Shown here: in pieces, positions 39,525-51,105 of the stretch
Layout: every line of letters begins with the position of its first letter
Numbering within the stretch: position 1 is the first letter of the stretch
Assembly (NCBI GenBank): GCA_037576215.1
Contig: JBANDB010000011.1
Span: forward strand, 1,550,001 to 1,614,000
DNA from: Armillaria gallica
Lineage: Eukaryota; Basidiomycota; Agaricomycetes; Agaricales; Physalacriaceae
DNA: 64,000 nt
Direction of reading: 5' to 3'
The notes under the pieces: generated by a model
Database searches by the model: none
What the model was told of the DNA's origin: nothing
Seen by the model: only the letters and a program-made list of their open reading frames with translations
Translations under genes and position numbers: made by a program

Positions 39525-41652
39525 TCAATCTCGCGCAATGAATTTGAAAGGTACCGATCCCAATGAGAAGGCAGTTCCGAAAAGAGTGGCTCCAGCCGTA
39601 ACTCTTTCCCACATCTGCGTCGTCGTTTCCCCAACTTCCGGTACGACTTCGACCCTCCAATCTCTCAAGAAATGCGCAAGGAAACAAACACCCTCAGTCT
39701 GGGCGAACTTCCTGCCCACACACGCCCTAGGTCCAAAACCGAACATGAGGAAGTCTTGCTCCGGAATATCATACCACCTCGAAGGAATGAACTTTTCTGG
39801 TTCAGGGAAATCGTGCGGGTTATGTACTATTGATAGAGTTACTCAACTGACTATGAAGGTGAAAGATAAACGTACGGATAGCCATTATATCCATAACGAT
39901 CCGACTTCCCTTCCGGAGAATGATGTCTCTCTCTACTGGCCGAGAGCTGTGTACGACTATGTCTTCGGGGATGCTACGAGGTAGATTGATGGTAGCAGCT
40001 AAACGCCGATTTAGGTCATCAATGCCCCTAAAGCACGTTATTAATTACGTACGAACGAGCCGATGAGCCTCATTAAAACAGGCGAAAAGGTGCTTGAGAC
40101 TTGAAATGACATTCAAGGTCTGTAATGCAGTATGTCAGGATGATATGCAACGCGCAAGGAAGTTTCACTCACCAGACCTTCACTAGACGGTGCTTCACGC
40201 AAGATTTCTTGATATACCTTCTCCTGTTCGTCGGGATATAGAGCTAATAGTGTCAACGTTGACAACAATGCGCTGCTGGTAGTTTCTGTCGGCGATCACT
40301 GTCAATGTAGCGGACCCTGAGGAGAAAAGTTGATTACATACCATTTCCAGCAAAAAGTAAAGACATCATGTTGGCAGTCTACATTTCTCGCATCGTTGAA
40401 GAGGGGGTGATAAAAAAAACCAGAATACACTCACTACCTCCGAAGGTTCGAGCGCGTATTTACTCGTGCCATCAGTTACGGAAACCAGCTTGGTCAATAA
40501 ATCTGTTATATTTCCGTCACCGAAATCTTTTTCGAGTGAAAATTCAGCTTGCCGTCTAGCGGCGATGCCATCCATTAGAGATAACACAGTTCTCCAAGAC
40601 TGCATGATAGCCCGAAGACTGAAGATCAAAATAATACTCAGTCACCACCACCTGAAGAAAGGTCAAGGCTATATTCACCTTTTAATCGGCAATGCCCATA
40701 CCCAATCGGGGAGTATGAATCGATGAATGATTGTTCGAGCTGCAACAGAAAGTTCTCGATCGAAGGTTGCAACCTCGGTATGGTCGAGGCTTTGCGTCCA
40801 CTCTACCGGCATGCCGAACCCACAGCGACAGATCATAACCAACGTGAACTGAGTCCGCCAGTATGAGTAGCCGAAGGATATCCTGACTAGCGCTTACTCT
40901 ATGAAGGAGGCTGGGCATGTCGGCAACTATAAAATTGTTCTTCTCTTTCCATGCCTCCTTGGCGACCATGTCGCGGTACACCGAGCCTGATTCCTTGACG
41001 ACAGTGGAAAACCTGGATGAACAATGAGGTCAGTGAATGCATGCAATGCGGTATATCGAGTGACATACATTGTGGTGTTAAACGAAGGAGCAACCACTCG
41101 ACGGTGTCTCCTCCAATCGGTCCCATTGGCTGATGCGATGCTGCTTCCGAAAATTCTGTCCGAATAATCAGGACTGCAGTCTTATGGATTTATGCAACTT
41201 TACGCACTTTTCAGTTGTGAAATCTTCTGGCTTCGTCAAATTTGTTTTCGACTCATTCCCCCAGACCTGTTTCGCAATACTAACAGAAGCGCCTAAGTAA
41301 GAAGCATTCCCGAAGATAGGAATTATCGTGGTCAGGTCATGTGCGTGTTCGAAGTGTGCTAGTTGACGTTCTTCAGCTAGGCGAACTTCTCTGGATAAGG
41401 ACAGTTACCTGTACGGCGATAAACCCAGGACCACCTAAATCCTAGATTCCACGAGGTCGTTGGAATAGCATTTCCAGGAAACGAGTATGGGTCGAACAAT
41501 GGTCTGTATCCCTTGAGGTAGTCATGACGCTGTGTGTTGCATTCGATATTGTGTTCCCACATTGGCAGAGAACTGCTCACCTTCAACAACGACATGAACC
41601 TCCAAATCCGATGAAGCGCAAACGTTGCACCTAGAAGAAGAGGGAGAAACAT
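39525..41652 (-). CDS. Cytochrome P450 monooxygenase 1
   Basis: Haem-thiolate oxygenase, expected on the ER membrane with an NADPH-P450 reductase partner. About 12 exons, ATG at 41,652 and stop at 39,525, roughly 515 residues. In order: hydrophobic N-terminus (MFLPLLLGATFALHRIWRF), GYRPLFDPYSFPGNAIPTTS, helix C motif DWRRHRRVVAPSF (near 41,110), ICRCGFGMPVEWTQSLDHTE, helix I oxygen motif FAGNETTSS assembled across an intron (near 40,275-40,340), ExxR as EAHR, NPHDFPEPEKFIPSRW and the haem loop FGFGPRACVGRKFAQTE with its Cys ligand (near 39,700). Introns are 50-60 bp with GT-AG ends. It is divergent from the methyltransferase gene at 43,024. The substrate is unknown. Confidence 0.88.
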
Positions 41653-43023
41653 GGTGAGGCTAAGGGGGCGTCACGACACAGCGTTGGCTTTATATTCTGT
41701 GACGATCAAGAAGCAGTAACAGCAGATTTGATTGCGAAAATTCTTAAGAGTGATTTTGTTGAACTATCCGGATCCACTGCCAGGGACTGGTATCATTGTT
41801 CTGCAGTGTCTAGCACAGAGCACTTATATGGCGTTCGTGTGCCTTCGTCGTGAACGTCTGAGCAGGAAGAATGTAGCAAAGTAAGAAAAGGAAACTGCGT
41901 CACAGTTCGTTCGCACAAGACAGCGTGGGAATCCAAATTACGGATATGTCCAATTTGGGACAAAGTTCAAGCTAACCCTCTTCCATTGACGAGAACCAAC
42001 ATATATACAGGGAGCGCCCCATATCACAAACGGAGTGCCAGAGAGCATTCAGAAGTTGAAAAACGCGGCAGAAATCCGAGAGCAGAAACTAGCTCATTCA
42101 GTTCTCTCCGTGGAACGCGGTATACATAATACTATAGTCGGGCACTATCGATAGCCGAATTCCTGAAGAAGAAGCAGCTGGACAAGATTAGGTATGTACA
42201 AAGCTTATGCGGGAACTCATGATCTATGGCACTAACTCCGGATTCCAGCAAGCGCGCGAGCTCTGGAGTGATGCCGATACAAAGGTACTATAATGAATCC
42301 CCCTAAAGTGACGAAACTCAAAATGAAGTGAGGGGGACACCGAGTGAGATGTTGTAATTATCATTAAGGAGCTGGGCTGAATAGGATACGTACAAAAGGC
42401 CACCGTTACCCCGGAACTTCGACGTTACGTTCAATCATGGCTGCAATGAGGTAACACATGTAACGCTATGATGACACTATACTGATGAATTCCCGATGAG
42501 AATTCTTTCAGGAGAAGTCTGAAGATTTGGATCTCTCAGAGACGAAGGTAATTCAGACGCCTTCAGAGTAGAAACCATTCAGAAAGCTTCTGAACATATT
42601 CGAAATCAGTCTTCTGATATGAAAACACAGAAGGAGTTACCCGGATTCATGGCGCTGGCGTCTACCGATCTCATTGACCTATGTATGACTCCGGAGTCCA
42701 TCGTTGAACAGGATGCGAGCAAGGTGCGAAGGGTCCAATGACAACACGTCTAAACACAAGACCGTATTCGGCAATGTAAAACCCTGCGACATACTCAGCA
42801 TCGATCAAAGGGCGCTTGCTTGTCATCATGACTGAAAACCTGGACCTGATTGATGATTGAAGACCCCGGATCTTGGTGCATTCCCCCGCTTGGTTGGTTG
42901 GCTAGTCTAGTACGCTCTCCAACTTCGCAGGGACTGGAACACGCGTAACGCATTAAATATAAGTTCAGCTTCAGCACTATCATCTCTTAGCAGAACGACC
43001 ATCGCTTGGCTTAGGGCTAGCCC
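41653..43023. other. Divergent intergenic region between P450 1 and methyltransferase
   Basis: About 1.37 kb without a convincing gene. It probably contains both promoters. A short frame from ATG 42,650 (MALASTDLIDLCMTPESIVE) could be an upstream exon of the methyltransferase, but nothing proves it. Confidence 0.4.
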
Positions 43024-44100
43024 ATGGACTCAGAAAACTTTCACTTTTCTGCCCTGTATCGCGGTGACGAATATCATGCAGCATATGCAAGACACCAGCA
43101 CTATCTTTTTTCCAAATTAAACCTTCGGCCTGGGATGCGCGTACTCGAGGTTGGATGTGGTCGTGGAACAGCTGTAGTGGAGCTTGCAAATTTTGCAAAC
43201 GTCTCTGTTGTAGGAATAGATAAGGAGGCTTCATTGGTGCACTTCATTGTTCCTGTCCTTGTGCTTGACTGATATGGCCGCGCCAGATAGAATATGCTTC
43301 TAGGAGTGCCCAAGTGGCTGGTGTCTCGAACCGCACGTCCTTCGTGATTGGTGACTACTAAGTGACCCCTTATGGAACCTGCTCTCGTCTTTCTAACCGC
43401 TTGCTCCACAGGCGACATCGCCAGTTTGATGCACCAGTTTGCAACAGGGTCATTTGATGCCATATATTCTATTGAGTCTTTGAAGGTACGGCAAAAGAAC
43501 TGGAACTTCCATTAGCCCAACAATTGTTTCTTTTTAGGGTTTCTCTACATTCCAAGAGATCTATGATCAGTTCGGTTCTTTGTTGAAAAATGGAGGAACG
43601 GTAAGTCCTGTTTCCCAGACTAATTATGTACACGTTTTGAACCGAAGTTATCCTCAGCTCGCCGTTTATGAGTGGTGTTGGACTCCCACCATGAATCCGC
43701 TAGATATCAATCATATTCGACTTGCAGAATTTTTGGAGGATCAGACAGGAGTCGGACGGCGAAACATAACTCAGAGGGCCTTGGAAGAGGCCACCAAAAC
43801 CATCCGTGACAATGAAAGACTCGATCTTGTCTATATCGAAGACCTGGCATGCCGACGATCTACGCTACCTTGGTACCTCCCTTTAGATTATGCCCTTTCC
43901 GACACGAGTACACGTTGGGCTCCTGATCCCCATTCATATGGCACCTTTGGAAATCTTACTCGTGACGGTGCCATCGCTCTTTCTCAGGCTGGACATTTAA
44001 AGGTAAGCCCATCAATACACAACATCCGCATGGATACTCATTAAATTTGGCGAAGCTCTTCACACCAATGGTTCTAATTGTGGCCAAACGCGTGCGATAG
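43024..44100 (+). CDS. Erg6-like S-adenosylmethionine C-methyltransferase
   Basis: Six exons with consistent phases: 43,024-43,236, 43,287-43,350, 43,412-43,485, 43,538-43,600, 43,658-44,002 and 44,056-44,100, giving 267 residues. Motif I VLEVGCGRGTAVVELA binds AdoMet. Next come VVGIDKEASLIEYASRSAQV (post I), TGSFDAIYSIES (motif II), GSLLKNGGT, and the sterol-methyltransferase-like LAVYEWCWTPTMNPL with an LFTPM C-terminus. Erg6 enzymes methylate C-24 of sterols; some Agaricomycete relatives act on lanostane triterpenes. It is 70-100 residues shorter than typical Erg6 because the N-terminus starts at FHFSALYRGDEYHAAYARHQ, so an upstream exon may be missed. It converges on the DUF6533 gene. Confidence 0.82.
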
Positions 44101-44542
44101 TATCTATACCGCTGGTGGTTGTCAAAGTATCCCTATCGGAATTATAGTTGCCGATTGGTTTATCAGTATCAGACAATTTTTAGCAGCGCTGACTCAACTG
44201 ATCGTATCATAAGTTCTGAATCAGTTTCCGCGATGTGATTCACATACATTGTATAAGATTCGAACGACGGTTGGATAGGTCCAGTTTATTTATCAGATTC
44301 TTAGCTACGAATGAGAACCGTAGTGACTATGCAATGATGCTGAAGAAGGCAGCGGACGTCTTATTGGATTTGAACTGTTCTCGGTTAAGTAACTTAACGA
44401 CGTGATATAAGCCATAATTAACAAGTAAAAAGGGCACAGCTCATATATACAGAGGCATATAAATATTTTGACACCGGAATGAGGATACGATTAAGTAAGG
44501 TCGCATCATGATACTAAGCTTAAGACCGTTACTAGTGGTTAA

Positions 44543-46407
44543 CTACTCCGTTGTGGAGCGACTTCTATCCGGTAAGACTAGACAGCCCTGCCAAGTAGCT
44601 AGAGACATGGAATCTTGTAGAGAGGTAGACGCGTTGCCACGCGCCGCAGCTTCTCGTAAATTGATGATAAGTCGGCAAGCCTGAGATGCGTCGGTGACAC
44701 AGTTTGATACGATGCAAAGGACAGAAAAGGGGACGTACTGCAAAAGAATACACACAGATGAGCCAACTATAGACAAGACAAGTGGTCAGTGCATGAAGTT
44801 GGTCTTGCGATGATGAAAAGACTTGCCAGCCCAAGATTTCTCCCAAAATGCCAGTACCGAGAACGTTCATCACGGTCGAAGCAACAAGAACAGCTACAGC
44901 AGTGGGGATTAGTGCTGATCGGAGCGAAGTTCTGCACTGCATTCACCAAAAATTCTGGAGGCGATTAGACGAATTTGGTCAACAAGGGTTTTATGGTACC
45001 ACTCACAGAAAGAAGAATACGGCACCGTCCCGAAAGAATGACACCAAAAGGGGTGATACTTGCGACATAGTTTTCAGCTGCGATGGTCTCCAACGCCCGT
45101 CCTCAAAAAGTTTGGCCATGGTCATAAGGAAGAAAATCGCTGTCGGATCCGAAGCATGAGCATCAGAACCTAAATCAGGGAGGAGGCGCAGATGACACAG
45201 GCCTGGGCTTACTTGCTATCAGTGTCGTAGGAATCCTGGCATCGGTGTTAGCAAGCACATCTACTCAAGACTCGAGAGGATTCGATACGGACCATGCTGT
45301 CAGAGTGAAAATCACGTTAGGTCGGGCAAAACAACCTGGCCATGGCAGGCCTAGAGGAGCCGTGAATGTCGTCTCATGTGCTTTCTTGGCCGAAACAAGT
45401 GAGCAGTACAGCTCCAGCTAACACAGAACGATGAGAGATAGCGTGAAATTCATAAGACTGAAATTACCGCAAATTCAACTGTGACAGATAGTAAACTCAT
45501 TATGAGATTTGTTAACTCATGAAAAGGGACTTGCCAATAACTAAGAATATGAGAAACACAAGGACTAGGGTCAATGTCAGCGGAAGGAAGGAAGGAATCC
45601 GCTACCCGAAAACACTAACCTTTTACTTTCTTTCCATACATGGCATTGAGGCGCATGACCAAGATTATATTGACAACCGTCGTGAACAGTATCTCTCCCA
45701 ATCTGCAAGACGATGAGAATTTTGCATGCCTAGGACTGGAAAGGCCGTACAAAACCTTGGCCCAAAACCATGTTTGGCAGCTAGAAGGGAGTAATTCACA
45801 AATTCGTATACTGGGAATACAGCGACGCACAACTGGACCTCAATATCAGCAAATCGAACGTAGCAGTACCATTCCACTCTCACCTTGACAGGTAGACCTA
45901 TTATGTTGTAGACTATCGGAGATAAGTCGCATAGCTCGCCTTTTGATATGAGTTAATGCACGTACCAACAAACATATGTCTATGGAGCATCAATTTCAGT
46001 GCACATTAGAACAACGAGCACCTTCACTTACATAATATACAATGGTGCATAGTACCTAGCGAATAGGTACAGTATTTTTGGGAAGGACCATGCGCTTCTG
46101 CACGAAAATTCAGTGCAGGCAGAGTGGTACAGGACGAACTTACTTCCAAACGTATTTCACCTTTTAGGTTTAGCGGATATTGAGTATTTCGTCAACCTCA
46201 CAAAAGGAAAAATCCATTACTTCTTTGTGCAGCATGATGATGATATCGTAGATGAGAAATGCAATAGACGACACTGTGGTGGCAGTTAGCAGTAGTAAGA
46301 TGTACGCATACGAAGCACATACTTTGAAAATATGTGACGGTCTGTGATGTCTGCATAGACTTGATGATCTCCAAGATCGCCTCTTGGGAAATTGAAGCCA
46401 ACGACAT
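44543..46407 (-). CDS. DUF6533 seven-helix-type membrane protein 1
   Basis: Multi-exon minus-strand gene. The first exon starts at ATG 46,407 (MSLASISQEAILEIIKSMQT). After an intron with branch site CTAAC, the diagnostic DUF6533 stretch SSIAFLIYDIIIMLHKEV follows. Later exons give EILFTTVVNIILVMRLNAMY (near 45,640), the Pro-Gly-Cys block APLGLPWPGCFARPNVIFTL (near 45,330), AIFFLMTMAKLFEDGRWRPS and SFFRDGAVFFL (near 45,080-45,150). The end is CRLIINLREAAARGN and a stop at 44,543. The family is abundant in Agaricomycetes, predicted polytopic and of unknown function. Some exon borders in the middle are uncertain. Confidence 0.75.
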
Positions 46408-47906
46408 CTCGAACAGTGAAGTGAGGAGGTCCGAAGGCTTCTGCGCATTCAAGATTATATGTAGAACGATACTAGAGATCACTCACCACGGAGTTTTGAT
46501 TATCTATGATCCGTGATCCCACTGCGCAGGCAACTGGCCAATAAATAAACTGTAATAAATTATAAGGCTATCCCAGTGTGCCCAAGTTTCACGCAATCAT
46601 CACAATCGCAGAACTTGTGATGACAGCATATGGCGCCCCGGGAACTCAATGATACTGATAAGCCAATCACCTACTAGTAGACTTGTTGGTGGATCCTGCG
46701 TACTCATTCAAATGCACCGGCTGACCAGTCTGAGAACCAGCAGCATTGAGATGGCCAATCAAGGTGCGACCAGTGGCCCACAAGCATCTATTTATAAACG
46801 TTGTTGCAAGGACCAGGGTAGCGCCTATCGGCAATGCGGTCAGTTCAGCGCTCCGGAAATTTGAAGTCGACTGTTGTTTATAGTTCTGGTGGCTTCTTCC
46901 AAGACCCTTGAGGATATTAGCGACCATGCGATGTAGCTTGATGTAGCTTGATGTAGACGATGAACCAGGTCAAAGAATATCCGGCTCTTGGGCTCGGGGA
47001 CGGCCGCATCGTGACGGTAGCTTCTTGACTCTGTTGCCTGAATGCCTCGCGGATTCGTTTCATCGCTCGTTCATTTCCCCGTTCGTTCATTGCCTCTCTT
47101 GTCCGATATATCCTTAGTACAACCTCCACTGGGATTTATCTCTCTGTGAAGCCAATACAGCGTGACAGCGGATGACAGCCATACTATTTCTTGACCCACA
47201 TTATCCAAACATTATCCCTGCCAGTGGTCGATGCCAGTATCTACATCTGAGACGCCACTGATCCGTGGAGATCAAGATTACGGTAGTCGAAAAGGATTCA
47301 GAGGTAACGGAGGCATGTACTACTACTTCTAGCTCATGCACTAGTAGATAATGTTGCTACGACTGTCAAACGACTGTGATTACTAGACTCATTACCGTAA
47401 TTTACCAATGAGCCATCCAGGTCAGTAGGAGTAGTTTGTCATTTCTATTTACCTGAGCTGTACGATATCAGCGGAGATGGCCATTCAATCCTGTGTCTTG
47501 GTTCATTGCGCCTAATAGCTCTAACATCCGATTTGTGAACGCAATACATGTAGCCTGTGCCGATCGAACATTACGTTACCCGCAAGAACCGACTTTGAAT
47601 TCCGTTTTCGATGGAGACCGTGCACTGTCACACTTGGCAGCTGCATCTATCATCAGACCCTTCAGTGATGTAGTCTTGAAACCAGTACAATGTAAGATAT
47701 TTTGTATGACTTTCTGATCTTAGGAACTTTATATTCGAGCTTCGGTACCCTAAATTTCCCTCGGTCTACAAGTTGTTGCGAGTGCCATGAACGGCGGCGG
47801 CCCGTGTTACTTACTTGTATTTCCCACTCCATAGGTCTGGCATTCAACGATTTCGTATTTGTAACAGCGACCAAAAGAATACAGCAGTGTAATATTTCTC
47901 GTTTGC
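46408..47906. other. Intergenic region without a supported gene
   Basis: Short frames only. A small tandem repeat GATGTAGCTT occurs near 46,929-46,960. This is the space between two minus-strand genes and includes the promoter of DUF6533 gene 1. Confidence 0.4.
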
Positions 47907-49448
47907 CTATATACTTTCCCTACGACGGAAAAGATCTATAGGGACATCGTTAATAGGGTCAGCTATGGCATTCCAACTTGAAGGATCTATGCCTGGAACA
48001 GACGTGATAGGCGATGTACAGTCATACATCTGCAGTAACATAATAAGCCAAAGTTTCATGACGTGCTGCACAAAATATCGCCCCTTGCACTGATCATGGA
48101 GGTTAATAGAGCAGTAATTGAGGTATATCAGATAACCCACAATGTGAACACCATCTCCCCATGTAATAATCCTTGGCGGCTGGAGTAAATTTGAAGAAGA
48201 GAAGCGATCAACCTTGAAACTCGATGACTCTGGGTATACTTCGTCATCATGATGGCAAGGTCCTAGATCTCCCATCATCATCTCACCACGTCGCACAGCA
48301 AAGGTGGATCCGTTGTCGGCCTGGAATTGAATGTCCGCGCTGGCAATCCTGAGTGATGCAGGGAGCGTACATAGGCGCAAAGACTCTGTTACTGCCGATG
48401 TGACGAGGGGAAAGTTCTCGGAAATACTGTCCGGGCTGTTGTAGAGGAGCGCTGCATCTCTGGGATATAGCCTCTTTATTGTCGCGTCTACTTCTGCCCG
48501 TAGACGGCCCTGTGCATCTGCATCTGCCAAGACGTATGCTGTCAACCAGAATACGTTCGTCTGATGTTCGTATGAGTGACCCAAAGTAGCGAGAGCATAC
48601 ATACGGCCTGCTCGTGCATAGGTAGAGATTTCTCTACCGACTTTAGAGCTGCCGATAAAACAGACACTCTCGCTTTCCCATCCCGACTATGGTTCTCCCG
48701 CACGTAGGAGGTCATCTTCCGGAGAAGACGACCACGAGCAAGGATACTAGGCAGCACCATGAAGTGCAAACCGCTTAGAAGCGCCGGCATGCCACGATCC
48801 AAGATTAGAAAATCGGTGTATGTGTCGGACGGGAATGAAGGTCCAAAAAGTACCACATTTATGGCATTATAGAGAACCTTTCCAATGACATCGGATAGAA
48901 GGTTGCGCTCTGGAAGGCTCCATAGGCCGGCGTGAAGCTCGTGGCAAAGAGGTGACAGAAACTCCGTCACTATAATGCGACTGGAAAGTGTCCGCCCCAT
49001 TGACGGAAGGAAGTGTCCATGGATGGGAATAACAAGATGGGCACGATCAATGCGACTTCCAAGGGCTGAGAGGGTGCGGAAATGGGCATCCTGATTGTCA
49101 AAGCGTTTGTCTATGAAGAATCTTTTCAACATCTGACGAGATGAGACAACAATCATGGATTTCATTGGGCCTAGATTAATTCGATAGTGGGAACCATAAC
49201 GCATTCTGGAGTAACTTATGGCGTTAGTTTGAAAACATTCGGCACATAACAAGCTTTAGATACCTGCAGTCACTGAAGAATGAGACGCGAGTGCGATAAA
49301 ATGCAGCTCCGGATCCAATCCATGGAAAATATGTGCGTACGAGAGGAGGATTCTGTTTCTGCTGAACATTGGCAATGACAATATCGATAATAATCGCGAC
49401 AACGAAAGCGTATGCAAGGACAATGAAGATACCAGCGGCGGCTGACAT
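47907..49448 (-). CDS. Cytochrome P450 monooxygenase 2, CYP7/CYP8-like
   Basis: Four exons with matching phases: 49,448-49,264, 49,205-48,605, 48,560-48,141 and 48,089-47,907, giving 462 residues. It has a single membrane anchor (GIFIVLAYAFVVAIIIDIVI), NPPLVRTYFPWIGSG, and helix I as ATNVFWLTAYVLAD, lacking the usual acid-Thr pair, as in the CYP7/CYP8 group. Then ExxR in TESLRL, the PERF-like FKVDRF, and the haem loop WGDGVHI joined over a 51-bp intron to CKGRYF. CYP7/8 enzymes hydroxylate steroids or handle oxygenated lipids; the substrate here is inferred only. An ATG at 49,478 is possible but less favoured. The 51-bp intron keeps the frame if retained. Confidence 0.87.
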
Positions 49449-51105
49449 CTTTCCCGAGAAAGAGCACAAGTTATCCAAAGAGAGCGGGGCACGCCGACGA
49501 CCGCTTTATAGACCATTTGTAGACCATTCTCAGAATGGTCAATCTTCAGCATTCCTATACTGAAGCTATTTCCGCATGCTTGTCATTATCGACTACCAAG
49601 GAAAGGCACGAAGAATACATGGAGAAGTCTTCTGATTTGATGGAAACCTAAATTACCGCGCATTCAGGCTTTCTGATAAGAATAGACAAATACTTACGTG
49701 GACGGCGGAACTGACGCGGAAGCTGGAACGCGATGTGACGGTGTCTGGTAGTGAACCAGTATCATTACAATGGGTGAACCGTGTAGGTTCCGAGTCCTAT
49801 GAATATAGGCTTTCGGTCTTTATGCAGTCGCGAACGGTCTGTGGGAAAGCTCTATTGGTGGATTCGTGCACGGCCTTTGCCGATGTCCGGCAAGTTTCTT
49901 GCGGGTTTTTTTAAATCTGACATCCCTCGTCCCTTCGTATCGTTCGCCTTGAACTAATTCAACCAACTTACGCTTCCTAGTTCTGTCCAAATCGTTCGGC
50001 CAAAGTCGCGGACCTCCTGCATGATCAAATTTCGAAATTTTAAGCTTATATTCCTACCCCGGACTCAAGCGCTTAGCTCGCAGGCCCTCAACGCATACTA
50101 CGTAGTGCACCTCACCCTTGGCATCATTAAACCCGCCCTCGGTTCCTCCAAGCTGCCCTCGATCTATTGCACCACCTTCCATGCTCCTCCAGCTCATAAG
50201 CACCCTCAGTTCCGGCTGCCGTTGACCATCTCGACGTGCTCAAAAGGGAATCTCGCCATGTTGTTTGCATGGGACAGGTACCTTCCAAAAACGTCTTTTG
50301 ACTAGACGCTGCATATATTGATGCATCATCCGTCCATGATCGCTAATCAAACTTTGACTGACTCAAGACCGCCGACTAGACATGAGGCGAGAAGCATTTA
50401 CAGAAATCGCACCAATAGATGATTCTACTACTTACCATCATAATTTAAACAATTTAAACATGCCGCTATATGTACTTAAATGAAACGGGAGATCCGCGAT
50501 GAAATCTTTAGTCTGTGACACTTCGGTGGCGGCACAGAACCCCGGCGTTCCTTTTTGGGACCTTGTCCGGTTATCTAAACTCTAAACTCTGGCGTTAGTT
50601 CCCGCGAAACTGTGGGGTGTCACGCCCCCCCGTTACGCGTTACAGTGGTTAGGAAACGAAACAACCCTGCGTTACGCGTTACGTTTCCATACAAGTACGT
50701 ACGGTACTTTGGCAATGTGAATCAAAATTTCACCCACATGAACAATACAACGGAACTTGTCATATCAATATTCAATGATCGTATAGAAACCATACGTCAA
50801 GCGGCGTTTCCCCGCAGGAAGAATGTTGCCGAGCTTCAGATGAACAAGCGCCGAACGTGAGTCCTTTGCGGCTTCTTGATTGTCAGGTTTACTTCAATTC
50901 CGCGCAGCCAAATTGGTTCAAGGCTCAAAGTCAACTGTGATGATAGAACCGAGATCCAGTGCTGTTGTGATTCTCAGCCATTCAGTTCATGTGCGATGAT
51001 TCCCATGTTCCTCAGTCTCGTAGCTTCCCGGCCGCAACGTGGGAAGTACGTGTCTTTCTTTCTTTTAACTTTTCGCAGGACTAGGGTTCTCATTCCACTC
51101 TCAAC
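49449..51105. other. Divergent intergenic region between P450 2 and MFS gene
   Basis: About 1.65 kb with no supported gene, likely containing both promoters. Two ACGCGT-bearing repeats lie within it (see the entry at 50,632). Confidence 0.4.
50632..50682. promoter_or_regulatory. Two GTTACGCGTTAC repeats with ACGCGT cores
   Basis: GTTACGCGTTAC is at 50,632-50,643 and 50,671-50,682, about 430-470 bp upstream of the MFS start. ACGCGT is the core of the yeast MluI cell-cycle box bound by MBF-type factors; that role here is speculation. Confidence 0.3.

Noticed and set aside
46667..47129. Small minus-strand genes between DUF6533 gene 1 and P450 2
   Set aside because: Frames of 70-86 codons without motifs or splice-consistent partners.
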